The notes under the pieces are model-generated. The model made no database searches and had not been told where the DNA came from. It was given only the letters and a program-made list of their open reading frames with translations. Made by a program: the position numbers and the translations under genes. A DNA stretch of 64,000 nucleotides from Toxotes chatareus (lineage: Eukaryota > Chordata > Actinopteri > Toxotidae): assembly GCA_016801885.1 (NCBI GenBank), contig CM028897.1:18225501-18289500 (forward strand), given 5' to 3'. This document shows, in pieces, positions 36,804 to 50,457 of the stretch. Numbering within the stretch: position 1 is the stretch's first letter; the number at the start of each line of letters is the position of its first letter.

Positions 36804-39135
36804 GGGTAGAGGAACAGCAACGTCACTGATAGACTGTTGACAGTGCTGATGACAAAGCAGCATGTGATGTGGTAAAAACATCAAAAAAAAAATGAATGCA
36901 CACACTTGTAGCACTGACTGGAATGTAAGCCCAAACCCTGGATGTGTTGCAGTAAAGCCAGTGCCAAAATGTGCTTCCTCCTTCGACTGAGGACCCAAAT
37001 GCGATACAAAAACATGCATTTGAAGCTGGATTCCCAGCCTCCATCACCAGGCCCCCCCGCTCAACCTCCCCTTTCAGTCTGATTGTCATTTTACATCTGA
37101 GCTCGTTTTCCTGGAGAAATGCTAAACACAAATCCAAATGCAGACACAGACGCCACTTCCAATCCCTGTTATACTTAACACGCTGAGACACGCAGACAGC
37201 ATGACGACACCCACACAGACAGGCGAGCATACTCGCAGGCAAAGAGAGACTTACAGAAGACCATAACACACCCTGGGGACAGTCACATGGCTCAGTGATC
37301 AATAGGGACCATGTGTCTGCTGTACAAAGATCTTTCTTTGCCTGTCTCTGTCTCTCTCACTGTTTTCACAGCTTTCCCTCACTCTTCTGCTTTTCCATTG
37401 CTCTTTTCCTGACTCTCCATCATTCTCTTGTTTTGTTTATTGTGTCGTATCATTCACTCTCTCATTATCATTATCATTCCAACACAATTAATGTTTCTTT
37501 TCCTACAGTGGTCCAACTCATTAGGAGATTCTAATCATGCATGACCACTTTTCTACTTCCTGATGTGAACTTGCACAAACACCCCTTCACATCTGATAAA
37601 ATATTAAAGGCCCACGTAACAATCTAGAGTGTATTATACCAAATAACTTCAATTCAACAGGATTTACTACAGTGCAGTATACTAGATGATACTTGAAATG
37701 GGAAATGGGCTTCCAAATGTTCAGTATTGCAGATTATCTACAGTGATGAGGCATGGTGTTTCTAACCCCAAGTCCTAGCTTTGAGTGAGATAGGCAAATA
37801 ATTGACAGTAAATCTGGGCCAGTATGTACTAAAGTACTCAGAATAGGATTGCTGATCCTGCATTGCTCAGTAATTCATTCATAAGGATGAGAAAGGAAGA
37901 CTTTCTGCTAAGACTGCACTCCTGTTCTCACAAGCCTGATATATTATGGACACTGGTCTAAATCATATAGTCCAATATCTCATCTGGGTCCTGAGCCAAA
38001 ATTAAGTGAAGGGTCTGTATATTGTCCTCCATGGAGCAAGAGACGTTGAATATTGTTTAGATATTATTTTGCATGTTTTCCACATTATCATTGCTGTTTG
38101 CATACAAAACATGCACATATTCAATAAGAAGAGAAAATAATAGAATTATTTTCATCAATAGTGCGAGGATAATGGAGTTAAATGTCTGACCTATAATAAG
38201 ATCTGCTTGAAATAGAAACACTGCCTTTCCAGGGGTGAACATCTAAATAACCTAAATTAGGAGGCTAGGAGAAATACTACCGGTGTTACTAGCAAATAGT
38301 CTACAGCCATGCTATAGGCAAAGTGATGCTCTGAGCAAAATGCTGACAGGAATACCATTAGTTCTGAAGGTATTTTGAACATTGTATTGTACAAATTTAA
38401 ACTTTAACCAGATGATGGTGCTTGAGGAAAAGTTCTAGAAAATCATTCTGACCACCTGAAATTTCATCTCGGTGAAAACCTTTCCTGGACCAATATTTTG
38501 GTTTAAAAAGGTAACTGCTGGAATTCCATGAACTCTGCTGTGTTTGAATGTGAAGTGGGACATTGCTGCAAGAAAAAATATGGAATCCCCTCTTTTATCT
38601 TTCCTGTCCGTGTTGATTAACATCAGCTGAGTATAGCACGACCACAGACATGATTTTAAAAGACGAACAAGAGGTCCACTGCTGCCTTTGGGTTCTCCCT
38701 ACAATGATAAGAGCAGAGTGCATCACACTTGCAGCAACGCCCCGACAAACACACGCACACACACACATACATATGTGCACACACACACAAGAGATCCAAG
38801 CAATTAACCTGTTAGCCTGCATAAAATGGTGTGTCTAAAATGTTAGTGACCTAACTGGTATGTGCAGTGAGGGAGTGTTAAGGGTCAGATATGGTCAAAC
38901 ACAGAAGCACACAAAGCTCTGCTCTACTACCACCAACGCAAAAATACTAGAGGTGTAAAGATGATTAATAGAATCTACGTCTGCGCTTAAACCGGAACTG
39001 GACGGGGTTTATATCAAAAGTCATTATAACTGCCATAATTAATATGATTTAAGACGAAAGACAAAAGCCATCAAAAAGAGAGTACATAGATTGTATAAAA
39101 TCAAATAAAACATATTAATACAAGTATGTGTAAAT

Positions 39136-39178
39136 ACACACACACACACACACACACAGAGACACACACACACACACA
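39136..39178. repeat. CA microsatellite
   Basis: A (CA)n run with one GAGA interruption is visible. Confidence 0.95.
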
Positions 39179-40329
39179 TACAGTAAAATCTAGTGGTGTT
39201 GATAGTGCAGCTAAGCCGCTCTCTATTGACTTGAGAGGATCTCATTATCGTCAGATTAAGCAGCTCTGGTACAGTGTAGACTGTGCCTCCATCAGGACTA
39301 AACACAGTGTAAGTGAAGCCCTAAAATCCCATGGAGACACAGAGGAAGAAGAGAGGACAAGACAGGAAGTGATTGAGAGAGGACAGATTAACAGATGAGG
39401 TCATGTTCTCTGGGTTTCAAAACTCAGATAGAAACCAAATAAGTGTTCACGCTGGCCATAATGATGCTGTTTAATTTGGCTGATTGTTTTGTAAATGACA
39501 CTGTGATTGTGTGTGTTATGAAGTGTATTCTCATGTAGTCTTAATTAGATTTTGTCAGGCGTCACTGTGAGTTGTGTTGCTTTGTAGTGTGTGTGTGTTT
39601 TGTTGAGTGTGACAGTTGACTTGCCGGCCTCTCTCTGAGTACAGACCTCAGGGCAGCGCTGTGATCACTACACCGAACAGACAAAGACCTCATCACACAC
39701 TCTCACATATACACACACACAGACACACACACAAAACCCACCATCAGGGCACAGTTTCCATTCTGTTCAACCAAAAGCCACCAAATAACCATCATTTCCA
39801 GGCAAGTTTCCACTCTGATAACACACAGACACTGAATGGTCTGAGCGCACACTCAGATATGCACAAACACACACATGTAGAAATGAAGTTGTCATAGGTT
39901 GCACACATGCAAATATATAGAAAACACAAACCAACAACTACACACAAACACACAGACAATGGAAACACACCGCAGTCAACACCTGGGGGGCATTTTAGTC
40001 ACAGGGCATTATTATGTCTTCACTCCTTCATCACAGGAGCCACATGTTTGTCATTGAGCAAAAAGGGAGGAGGAAGAGAGGATCAACAGTGTGGTAAAGT
40101 ATACACTGCTGGAGGAAATACAAGATGAAAGAAGGGCAAAAACAACCTACAAAGTAAACAACAACATAAGATGTGTGTGTTCGCCCCCAAAAACAACCCA
40201 TATGAGCTTTTTTCTGATGGGGCTCTACCAGCAAGATAGCATCATTTGCTACAAATAGCACAAAAACTACTTGGTGATCTGGTGTAGTATCTGGGTAAAT
40301 CACAAGGTGGGAGTGTGAGGGTGGCCGAG

Positions 40330-40940
40330 AAATCCGGTGTCCACCAATAACTTGTGGCTGTCTGGAGCAATTCCAAATTCCTTTTTATTTGACAAAATTA
40401 GAGTTCTGTTCAAAAACTTTACAGCGAAACGTGCACATTGGGCCAACCAGAAAAGAGAAAACTAAGCAGAAAAGGAAAAAAAGAATAAAATAATAAAATA
40501 ATAAAAAAAATAACTCACCTCTCAAGAAAAATCAAAATAATACACACAAAAAAAGAATTTCACACTAAACTGCCCTTCTGGCTATGCCCCTGTAGTTTGG
40601 GTCCAAGGCAGGAGCTACAATCTGGAGCTGTGACTCTTTCCTCTCTAGCTCCCGGCCACCACATCCTCCTCGCTTTTATACTGGTGGACTACACCTTCTC
40701 GAGAAATCAAAATCAATTATGTCTTCCAGCACACTTACAGTAATAACAATATCAAATAACATATTATCAAATAGAGGTTCACTTAAACTTACTTTACATA
40801 TTTCACATATTTATCTTTAAACAAGATACTTATACTGGTTATTGCACAACAAAAGACAAAACACCCCTCCCAGTCTACCACACTTGGTTTCTTCCCCTGT
40901 GAACCCCCCTATTTAACCAAATGGACCGCTCCAGCTCAGG
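40330..40940 (-). mobile_element. LTR-like segment, possible solo LTR
   Basis: On the minus strand a TATA-box-like TATAAAAGCGAGGAGG (near 40,665-40,680) is followed about 290 bp later by AAATAAAAAGG (near 40,380-40,390), which fits the promoter and polyadenylation signal of a long terminal repeat. An A-rich simple stretch lies between at 40,470-40,520. I could not define TG/CA ends or a target-site duplication, and no gag-pol remnant was seen, so boundaries are approximate and the assignment is tentative. Confidence 0.3.
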
Positions 40941-41260
40941 TTTGGCTGTTCCTGGTCTGACAGAGGAAGAAGTGCAACAAAGGTGACAGGTGAACACAGT
41001 TTAAATTCAATAAATCAAATACACAATCACAATGTGCCTTCTCTCCTTCTACCCCCCCCCCCCCTCCAAATGTTCATATCACACACATCCCACCAGCAGT
41101 TTCCACCAGGTATAAACATTCTGATAAAATCTACCTGAGAAAGAGTGTGTGTGCATGTGCACGTGGTCTCCCCGTGACAGGGAGCATCTGTTTGTTGAGT
41201 TAGATGGAGTTTCAGGTCTGTGTGACGATCTGCTAAGACTGTGAGACTGAACCTAAACAC

Positions 41261-41386
41261 AGTGGTACTTTGAGCTAAATGCTAATGCTAGTGTGGCAAT
41301 ATGCTCACAATGACAATGTTAATGTTTACCATGCTCACCACTGTAGTATGATGAGTATAGTTTTGCAGGTATTTGGTCACAAATCT
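41261..41386 (+). repeat. Interspersed repeat, GCTAAC-rich family, copy 2 (short)
   Basis: AGTGGTACTTTGAGCTAAAT, GCTAATGCTAG, ATATGCTCACAATGACAATG, AATGTTTACCATGCTCACCA and TTTTGCAGGTATTTGGTCAC follow the family order seen in the longer copies. Confidence 0.75.
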
Positions 41387-42499
41387 TGTTAATAATTTAT
41401 TCACTCAAATTCCCAATTTTTACTTGGACTTTACACATCACATGAAAATTGTGCACTACCTACCCCGGACACTTTGCTGACAGCCAGCGGTCATTATTCA
41501 GATGGCCACACATAGTGACCCTTGTCAGGTAAATATTAACATAGTTTATCAGTGTTGTTATTTTTTCTAGTGAGAACAGGCTCAGGAAAAATGGAACTGA
41601 AAAGTGTGGAAGGATGAAATAAAACTCAGAGGAAACAAAATTAAAAACAGAAATGTCAACAGCACAAAGAAAACTGATATAAGAAGGGGAGAGGCCAAAA
41701 AAGGAGAGGGGAGGAGGTGGAAAAAAATACGCTGAAGGATGTGTTGAGCGGCGTAAAAATGAGAAGGGGAAAGAGAGATAGAGGTGACAAATTTATCACA
41801 AGTGTGGCAGTGATCGTGGCCAGGAATAAGCCAGCGCTGGATTAGAAAACAGACTCAGAGCTGCAAGCCTCAACACAACAACAACAAACAACAACAACAC
41901 CGCCTCATCCTGCTGGTTTACACTCCCTCTTCCTCCCCTCTGCGCCCTCTCATTTCTATGCTCTCCGTTTCTCTAAGCTCTGCTATCAACATCTCTTCTA
42001 TCTGACTCCCTCTTTCTCTTTCCTCCTCTCTGTCCCTTTATTATAACCCAACAGCGTGGGCTCACACTATTATGGAATATGGTGATTACTCGCTACATTT
42101 AGACCGTGAGAGGAGGAGAGGGGGAGGTGAAAGAGAGCAACAGAGAGAGATGGAAAGACAAAGATAGAGATGGAGTGAGATAAAAAAAAATTGTACGACC
42201 TTTCACGTAAAGCTGGTTAGGCCTTGAGGTGTTAATAAAGCGGAACGAGGTGTGTGTGTGATCTGTCTGGCCTTGCAATGCTGCAGTAAATCTGCCCCTA
42301 TACAATAAAAGGGCAAGGCTGGGAGGAGAGGAGAGGAGAGGAGTGATGAGAAGAGAGGAGGCGAGAGGACCGTTGTGTCCCAGTTTTCCTTTGACCTCTA
42401 TCTGTCTGCCGGTCCCTCTTTTTCCCACATGACGCCACACACATTATACAAAGTTCCAGAAGGCCTTTTGATGCCTGGGACTCTCAGTGAGCTGTTTCC

Positions 42500-42870
42500 C
42501 CCGCAGCATGCAGCCTCCTTGGGCATGACTCATAATGAACACCCTCTCCACACCATTACCACCACCTCCACTCCTCCTCCCTCTTCTACCAAGGGTCCTC
42601 CACTCACCCCTCATTCTCCACTCAAGCTCTCTCCTCTTCCCAGCCTCCCCTGATCTCATCTCACCCTCTTCTCCTCTTTCTAATCCTCTCTTCCTTCTTC
42701 AGGCCCTGCTGTGCTATCTCTGTCCTCCTCCTGCTCCTGCACCCTCTTTTTCTACTCCTTATTCTCCCCACTCATTCTTCTCTTGCTGCTCCCTCCATCA
42801 TCCTCTTATTCCATCCCGGTTGGCCTGTAAACTCCCATTTCCTTTTCTCTCTTTAGTTGCTTTTTCGGTG
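42500..42870. repeat. Pyrimidine-rich low-complexity stretch
   Basis: The plus strand is dominated by C and T with frequent CTCCTC and CCTCTT motifs. It generates a 170-codon open frame at 42,535-43,047 that is of low-complexity composition and is not considered a gene. Confidence 0.7.
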
Positions 42871-42974
42871 CCCCTCTCAGTCATCCTCTTACTCCCTTTC
42901 CGAGCAGTGCTCTGTTATCTCCTGCTTTCAGGCTGGAAATGGCTCTGGAAAACAGCCAGCACTATGTTAACCAC

Positions 42975-42975
42975 C

Positions 42976-43014
<39 letters not shown>
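42975..43014. repeat. CA microsatellite
   Basis: A (CA)n run with an ATAT interruption is visible. Confidence 0.95.
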
Positions 43015-43015
<1 letters not shown>

Positions 43016-44391
43016 TTCACATGCAAACAACAAGTCAAACACAATAAACCAACACGGCACACATGACCTAGCACAAGTGCAGTGCATGTTCACAAACAAG
43101 CAAACACACATGTGCAATTGACCGTTTTCTAAGCCCAGACACACTTAGCTACCACTGCTATACTTTCCAATCGCACACGTCACGTATAAAGAGCCGAAGT
43201 GGTACAGACACTTCCAGGTTCTGTTCCAGAGGTAAGAAAACGTCCCTCAACACACCTACTCACTACACTAATAACAAAAAGTAGTAGTGAGAAGAGGCGA
43301 GTCCAGTTCAGGTTAGATCAGACAGGTAGGGGATAACAGCAGGTTGGAAGAGGCTCAGTGCTGCAGAACATTGTATAAAGAAGAGATTAGAACTAGAAAG
43401 TTAAGAAAATTACTTTTAGAAAAGAGACTATGGAAAAACTTCAGGACCGCCTGACAGATGACAGAAATACTGAATGAGAGATCGCACTAAGTTACAGAAG
43501 CTTATGAAACAGAGGGTAGCCTGGATGTGATATTCAACAGTGATAATAGAACAGTTTCTTATAACAGTGCAAAACACATATACAGACCATGAGCAGGTCC
43601 TGAGGTGTGTGTGTGATTAGAGTTGTCAGCAGCTCACCTCTAATCTCAGCCCCTCCAGTAATTCTGGTTTAACACAATCTGCTACATGAGGGTGTGTTTT
43701 TCAGCTGCAGAGTTTACTCTGCAGTTTCATCACCTTTCAGTCAAAAATACAAACCTAAGGAGAGACTCCGGTGTCGATTCATTAAAATCTCCTTTGCATT
43801 AAACTTTTCATTGTTAAAACTGGAGCTCAAACTGTCTTGTCTACATATAAGAAAAGAAAGCTATGTATTGAGACAAGTAAACACACAAACCTGAATCTGA
43901 CCAGAGAAAACCTGGTGGCAGACGGTGCAGTTGGCCTTGTGCACATTTCCGCTCCTGCATTCCTGCTATTGGTAATAATTTTCTCATTCCCTTGAATATT
44001 TCTTAGTAACTTAGTAATCTTAGTTTTGGAAAGGTTTGAAAAAAGTAACTAAGCTGTATTTAAATGCCTGGTATCGCTCTTACAGCCTCATGTACACCAC
44101 TTCAACATGTGCAGAGATCCAAAGCCTGACAGGCCTCCTAGTTGCTAAGCTATGATTAGACAATCGCTGTTCAGGGTAGAGGTTAGCGAACAGTCAATTA
44201 GGGAAATGTAATCACTCACACACACATTAAACATACACACACACACGCCACACACATTCACTTACACGTGACACTGACATCAGCGGTCCCTGAACTATCA
44301 GAGCGTCCAATTCTACAGAGGGACTCTCAAATCTAACTCCTAATTTAGCTCATAAACCAGGCTGGCTGTACTGATTCAACACTGAATCTCT

Positions 44392-44440
44392 GTGTGTGTC
44401 AGTGTGTGTGTGTGTGTGTGTGTGTGTGTCTGTGTGTGTG
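44392..44440. repeat. GT microsatellite
   Basis: A (GT)n run with CA and CT interruptions is visible. Confidence 0.95.
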
Positions 44441-44796
44441 GATGGGATGTAAAAATGAGTCTGCTAGCCAGTGTATATCTCTGATTATTGTGCAGATCAA
44501 TTACGCAGCAGTAAATTACCCTGCCACTATGCTCACATAATTATCAAAAGAGGAGAGGGTTTGTGCAGGCGGGTGTTTGCAGGGGTATGTCTTTGCATAT
44601 TGATTCTTGAAGCATCAAATGAATGAAATATTTTATCATTACACCTTGGCAGTTGATGAGGTAGTTAAACTTTAATCAAGTCAGCAGCGTGTGACAGGAA
44701 AATTAGATGTTTTCCAAAGTGAGCTATTAAGTCTGACGTGGGTGTGGGACCTAAATTCTGTTACATCACCCTTAAAAGTATAACACTTTTACCTAT

Positions 44797-44831
44797 GATA
44801 GACAGACAGACAGACAGACAGACAGATAGAC

Positions 44832-44875
<44 letters not shown>
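44797..44875. repeat. Compound GACA/GATA microsatellite
   Basis: A (GACA)n block passes through mixed units into (GATA)n. Tetranucleotide GACA and GATA arrays are familiar in fish. Confidence 0.97.
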
Positions 44876-45880
44876 TTTGTGCCAATCGAACAATCTATAT
44901 ATTGATTAATTGTTTCATTAATTTGTTTGGTAATATGCACAACTGAATTTGTACAAAACACTATGGAAAATGTAAATGTTAAAATGTAGAATAGCAGAGA
45001 CACTGGTAGCACTTTGATGAGCCTTACTGATCCCCATTCCTCCTTGTCTTCATGTATGTGTATGTCTCCTGTTGAGTCTGAATACTCATCATGTACAGAG
45101 CTCACAGCTGATTACACACAACAATTTCATTATAGTTTGCCCAGAGCCTGAAAACCCACTCCATGTTCCTGTGATGAAATCTGACCCTGCTCCAGGTTTA
45201 TTTTGCAGCAGTCAGTTTGTGACGGCCTTGAGGCTCTCATCACCTCAGTTTAGTGTTCTGTGTTTTAGTGGTATTACCAAATAAGTAAAATGACTTCAAG
45301 ACCATCAAATCACCACAGATTAGTAACTGTCACATGCTGAAACTGTAAACCTGTGGGACCCCTACAGTTCTGGAGCCATGGGAAAGTTGCCCATGTTGTT
45401 TGGTTGGTAATCCAATAACAGAAGTATGAGATTATATAAAAATGATATGAGGATATAAGCTATTACAATACATAGATTAGAGGACACAGAGACAATCAGC
45501 TGCAACACCTAACTGCACAAAAGCATTAATGTTGCTGTTTCCTTTCCTTAAAGCTTAGTTTGTAGGCACAAGAAGTGATACACAGAGAGCGTGACAGAGG
45601 AGTGTAACAGCCCAGTAACTGACCTGAATATTTTAATACAAAAATAACTGTCTTGGAAGGAGAAAAAAAATGCATCTGAAAATAGCAGAAGTCTGGTGTT
45701 AAAATTAACAGAAAATGTGGGAGATTGACTGAGAGAAAGTGAGTGAGAGCAAGAGAAAGCCTAAGTTTAGGAGGGCTTTGATGTGCAAGATGGTGCATCC
45801 TTCTCAGAGTGTAAATGTCAGGTTTCTAACAGAGAACGCCCAGGGAGAAAGTCTAACCCTGTGAGGAGTAGTATCATGCA

Positions 45881-45928
45881 CGCACACGCATGCACACGCA
45901 CACGCACACACACACACACACACACGCA
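45881..45928. repeat. CA/CG-interrupted microsatellite
   Basis: CACG and CATG units lead into a pure (CA)n run. Confidence 0.95.
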
Positions 45929-46630
45929 GTGAGGTCCTGGTATGGATCTATTCCAGTTGACTACTGGTACACACAAGGCTATTTCTGTCTGACTGCTGGG
46001 AAATAAGGACACAAATGGATAGCTGAAGACTGAGGGAGGGAAGGAAAGAGGGATGGAGGAAGACGTGAATGAGTGAAAGGGGGGAGGACAAGCATGACAA
46101 GGAAGCAACAAGGACACAAGTGGAGATTAAAGCATCCAGTGATAGTTTGGCTCTATACTGATCCTTTATTGAAGCTGCCACATTATGCATTTAAACATCA
46201 ATAAATCTTTACCACAAGCATTTTGAGACTTTGTTTTAATTACAGTAAATTAACATGACCAGCGCAGAGGGCTGACATTCTGATTGACAGTGCCATTTTA
46301 AATAAATGTACACACTATAGTGTAGCATCGATAAAAATGAGTCTGTCCGAGCTGAGACCCTCTGATATGATGCCTCTACCTAAAAATATCAGGAGCAGTC
46401 CTAAAATGCTCAAACCGGCCAGTGTCTCACAGAACAGAAATGAGGTTAGAAGGGAGGGACAGAGAAACAGACATTTATGGAGGCATATGCAGGGAGGTGG
46501 GTGAAAGAGAGAAAGGAGGAGAGTGTTATAGAGACAGGCAGGAAGGAAAGGGTATTTAGGGGAGATAGAAAGGTTTTTCAGGAGTTACAGTCATGGAAAG
46601 AGTGGTAGAAAAAAAAAAAAGTCTACAGCC

Positions 46631-46918
46631 GTTCCAGCATCTCTGTGAGGCTGAACTCAACAGGCACGGTGGTGCTTTGAGCTAAATGCTAACATCAACA
46701 TGCTAGACAGTGCTAATACACCATCATTTAGCAGGTATGGTGCTTAGCATGCTTTACTATCTTAGTTTAAATTCATGTCAATCCATCCAGTAGTTGTTGA
46801 GATATTTCAAAACAGGAAAGTCAACCTAATGGGCGATCACACAAGTCCTTACATCTTCTGGGGACCTTGATTATCTATCCTAAATCCCACTGCAAAATGG
46901 TTGTTGAGATAAAGGCCA
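46631..46918 (+). repeat. Interspersed repeat, GCTAAC-rich family, copy 3
   Basis: CTCTGTGAGGCTGAACTCAA, GGTGCTTTGAGCTAAATGCT, AACATCAACATGCTAG, TTTAGCAGGTATGGTG, AATCCATCCAGTAGTTGTTG and AGATATTTC occur in family order. It is the copy with the best-preserved left end. Confidence 0.8.
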
Positions 46919-48852
46919 GGTACAAAAACATTAAGGGAGGAAAGGAATTGCCTGTACACTAATAGCTCACAGAAATCCACTGTAATGTATATTTCCACAG
47001 CATATATTCTGTCAGTACAACAAGAGAGTAAAGTCATACTCATCACTCTGCTGCTCTGTTATTTTTGTTTGTACAGAAATACTATTGTTATTCACTAGTA
47101 CTTCACAGTTTTACAGTTATATCCAGTAGCTTCTGTTTTGCCTCACTATTTAAGTACCATAATGTGTTTATCTCAAGAGTGTAACGCCTGCACCCTGACT
47201 CCACAAAATTATTTATTTAAGTAGACAATGTTTTGATTCCAGTCAGATCTTGGTCATGTTTAAAAAAATAAAAAAATAACAATTTAAAAATCAAAACCTA
47301 GACTAGACCTAGACCTAAACTTAAAAAACTTCTCCTGGCTTGGAGCGTGCAGGTAGTAACATTTTTCATCACACACAAACCCTGAAAAGAAAAAAGGGAG
47401 AGATTATTCCCTTTAAGTCTCTGGAGAGCTTTTAATCTGTGTTGTGTTTTATTGACAGATGCAAAAAAAAAAAACAGCAGATGCAAAAGGAAATGATTAT
47501 TTGTGTTAAAAAAACACAACCTCAGAGCAGCAGAGTGGTGAGAGGGATGTGAGGTAGTCGTACTAATGCTGTGGAATTTACTTCATACTGAATCTATGAA
47601 GACAGGAGGTAAACATTTAAGAAGTGTTGCGTAGGCAGTTACAGTAAATAGCATCAACAAGAAATTAAAAAGGGAGCAGAAGAGAAAACAGATGTCTTAA
47701 TAAAGTATGATAAAAATCTACTTAAAACAGGGAACTAACATATAAGACATGACAGAGAAAATAAGCACTCGATCTGCTGCTCTGAAATTATGACAACACA
47801 TCCTGATCTCTCTCCCTCACACAGGCACACACACAGGCACACAAACACACACATCCATTACAGAGCAAGGGGATAAATTTACAGTCACAGGAAGCCAGTC
47901 CCACAGATACAGAACCACCAACCCTCCCTGGTCTGAACCTGATCCAACAGGCTGAAGTCCAGGCCTACATACTACTGCTCTTTCTCTTTACTTCTATTAT
48001 CATATATATGGTAATTTCAAACTCACTGCAAAAAAATACTTCATGCTGAGTGCACACATACAGGTAGTTTAATTGTCTTATTCTGCAGAAGTTCTTTTCC
48101 TCATTCAATTTTAACTACACCAGCAACATTTGGGTGGAAATCCCATGTCTAACTTTTCATTGCCACTATTTCAACAAAAAGGCAAGATCCTGCCAAAACA
48201 ATCAGAGTGCGGTTATTGTTTCCTTTATCTGAGCTGAGATATGAATAACAAAAGATGAGGACAAAGACAAAAACCTACAATTTTTCTCAGCCAGACCCCT
48301 GAGGCATTATACTCTGAAATATACAACTGTAAATGTAGGGATGCAGATTATCATGTTTAGAAGTTTATCTTCAGAGCCCCCATGTGTAGGAAAGGAGTGA
48401 AGAAGAGAGGAGGACGTGATAGGCTCTGAGAAAACTGTATGTAGAGTCCACTGGGGCATGTAATGAACTGATATCATGCAGAGTCAGCAGCAGCCTCCTA
48501 ATTTACTACTATAGATTAACCCTCAGAGAGAGTTACACGTTGAGTGTGACAGTTAAAGGGGGAATGAAAAGCCAATAATAAGCAGAGGTTGGTGTTTGTC
48601 CTTCAAAGGAATAAAGGGCTACTAAGTTAGGCTAATAAAGTTCATTTCTTAAAGCAGCTATCACAAGTGTTTTCTATTATTAACACTGGATCACACGACT
48701 GCTTGTGTGAAAGGGATCACTCTCAGTAATGAACCCACAGAGAATCTGCACTTTATAGCGTTTTTTGGCAAATATTTTGGATTTCCCGCCCCCAAGATTT
48801 AGGCTGCAGTCTTGGTGGGTTTTGGATCTCAAAGCATCCTTTGCAACCACCA

Positions 48853-49025
48853 TGAGGCAGCTGTTTTCAGTGACAAAATGCCCCCCAAAAAATGAGCACT
48901 CAGCACCAAATAGCAGACAGATAGCGGCGGACTGTTGAACATAGTGGAGCATTTACCTGCTGAAGAGCCTGACATTTCAATCAGGGGATAGTGGAGACTA
49001 CTAGCTAAAAAGAGATTGAAAAGTG
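48853..49025 (+). repeat. Interspersed repeat family 2, copy 2
   Basis: GAGGCAGCTGTTTTCAGTGA, CAGCACCAAATAGCAGACAG, TGAACATAGTGGAGCATTTA, AAGAGCCTGACATTTCAATC and GTGGACTTACATCC follow the order seen at 27,212-27,420. The flanks (48,740-48,850 and up to about 49,250) probably also belong to it. Confidence 0.65.
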
Positions 49026-49936
49026 GACTTACATCCGATCGAAGAACAGAAACATGATTCTAAATGAATGCTAATGTCAGTAACTGGAATCTGTACACTG
49101 TGCCCACTTGGATGTTACAATTAAAGTAGGGACACAGCTCGTTCCTTACGACTAACACCATTTCACTGTCACAGCTTTGCCTGAACAGCTGGTAGCCACA
49201 TTCAGAACAGGCACAGTACCAAATATTATGATACCCATGGTAAAAGAGAATAATATAAAAAGAGTGCAGGGAGTGGTTGAAGTGGATACCTCTCTTCATC
49301 ATGGTTTGCACTGTTTTCATTTTGATCACAGAGAAGAACGTGTGGCTATTTGAGACACATGTAAATAAAAAAAGACACATAACAACCGTCCATCCTGTCC
49401 AACTGTCTTCTACCCATCCAATGAGAAAAAGTGGGCTGATTCAATATCACTGATAATGACAGTGTAAAGTCTGCTATAAAGTACACATGGAATGAACTCT
49501 GAAAGTTATAAGGTGCTGCCAAACCACCTAAAGTAAAATGTTATTATGACTTTTAATGGGAGGTTTAGATGCCTGAATGCAGTTTTATGGTTATTTTCTT
49601 ACTGTATTATTTTTTATGTGTATACTGAGCTACTTTATGGGCCTCTGTGGGTCTTGACACAAACCAAGGCAAGAGTCTGGAATCCAAAGAAAGATGGGAG
49701 ACTGATTTTTCTGATTTTTTTGCGGAGGTGAAAGCGAAGGAAGAATCTTTTAAATTGATATAACTGAGTTTAAAGAGCAGGCTGAATCTTTGAAACCCAG
49801 CACCCAACTTGCTCTCTTTCTTTCATTCTCCCTCTCTCTGAACTGTCAACCTATTAAATGTCTCTTTGTATCTTGCCTATTCATTCGCACTAACCAATGG
49901 AAAGCTTTGGACTGTTTCACTGACAGAGACAAAGTG

Positions 49937-49943
49937 TGTGTAG

Positions 49944-49979
<36 letters not shown>
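49937..49979. repeat. GT microsatellite
   Basis: A nearly pure (GT)n run is visible. Confidence 0.97.
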
Positions 49980-49981
<2 letters not shown>

Positions 49982-50067
49982 ACTGTCATAACGGAGCTGT
50001 CCCAGTTTTTTCTGTGCAGTGAGTGCACCAATGTGATTTTACAAGTTTAGAAACTAGATGCACTGCT

Positions 50068-50111
50068 TGTGTGTATGTGTGTGTGTGTGTGTGTCTGTGA
50101 GAGAGAGAGAC
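50068..50111. repeat. Compound GT/GA microsatellite
   Basis: A (GT)n run passes directly into (GA)n. Confidence 0.95.
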
Positions 50112-50168
50112 TGTATGTGAATGTGACATGGAGACAGAAAGAGAGACTATTAGGACTAAAGCGGTGTG

Positions 50169-50170
<2 letters not shown>

Positions 50171-50200
<30 letters not shown>
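50171..50200. repeat. GT microsatellite
   Basis: A pure (GT)15 run is visible. Confidence 0.97.
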
Positions 50201-50201
<1 letters not shown>

Positions 50202-50442
50202 TAGAGTTACATGGAGAACAATAGCCTTATTGTACCTGTCTCTGTAGCTACTGTCTCCCTTGTGTTGATAGTCAAGCTCTGCACTGAGCCCATTTGCCTC
50301 TTCTTCTTCATAACAAATCATTTTTAACATTTGTGATAAGATATTTTCTGCAGCAAGAATAAAGTTGCAAATTTCCAAAACACATTATACACGCGATTGT
50401 TATTGTGACTTGAGAACCGCAGGTTAACCCCTGTGGGTTAAA

Positions 50443-50457
50443 GGGTTAGGGTTAGGG
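50443..50457. repeat. Short interstitial telomere-like motif
   Basis: GGGTTAGGGTTAGGG, two and a half vertebrate telomere units, occurs in isolation. It is short enough to be chance or a relic of break repair. Confidence 0.7.

Larger units (their letters stand above)
36804..43890. other. Non-coding interval with repeats, probably intron
   Basis: No recognisable exon on either strand. The longest open frame, 159 codons on the minus strand at 36,823-37,302, overlaps the right end of the hAT-like element and has no family resemblance. The interval also holds CA repeats, an LTR-like segment near 40,330-40,940 and a pyrimidine-rich stretch at 42,500-42,870. Confidence 0.5.

Noticed and set aside
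36823..37302. 159-codon minus-strand open frame
   Set aside because: No recognisable motif, no splice context, and it overlaps the end of a repeat-like element only by chance position.
42535..43047. 170-codon plus-strand open frame
   Set aside because: Low-complexity pyrimidine-rich DNA ending in a CA microsatellite; no domain or splice support.
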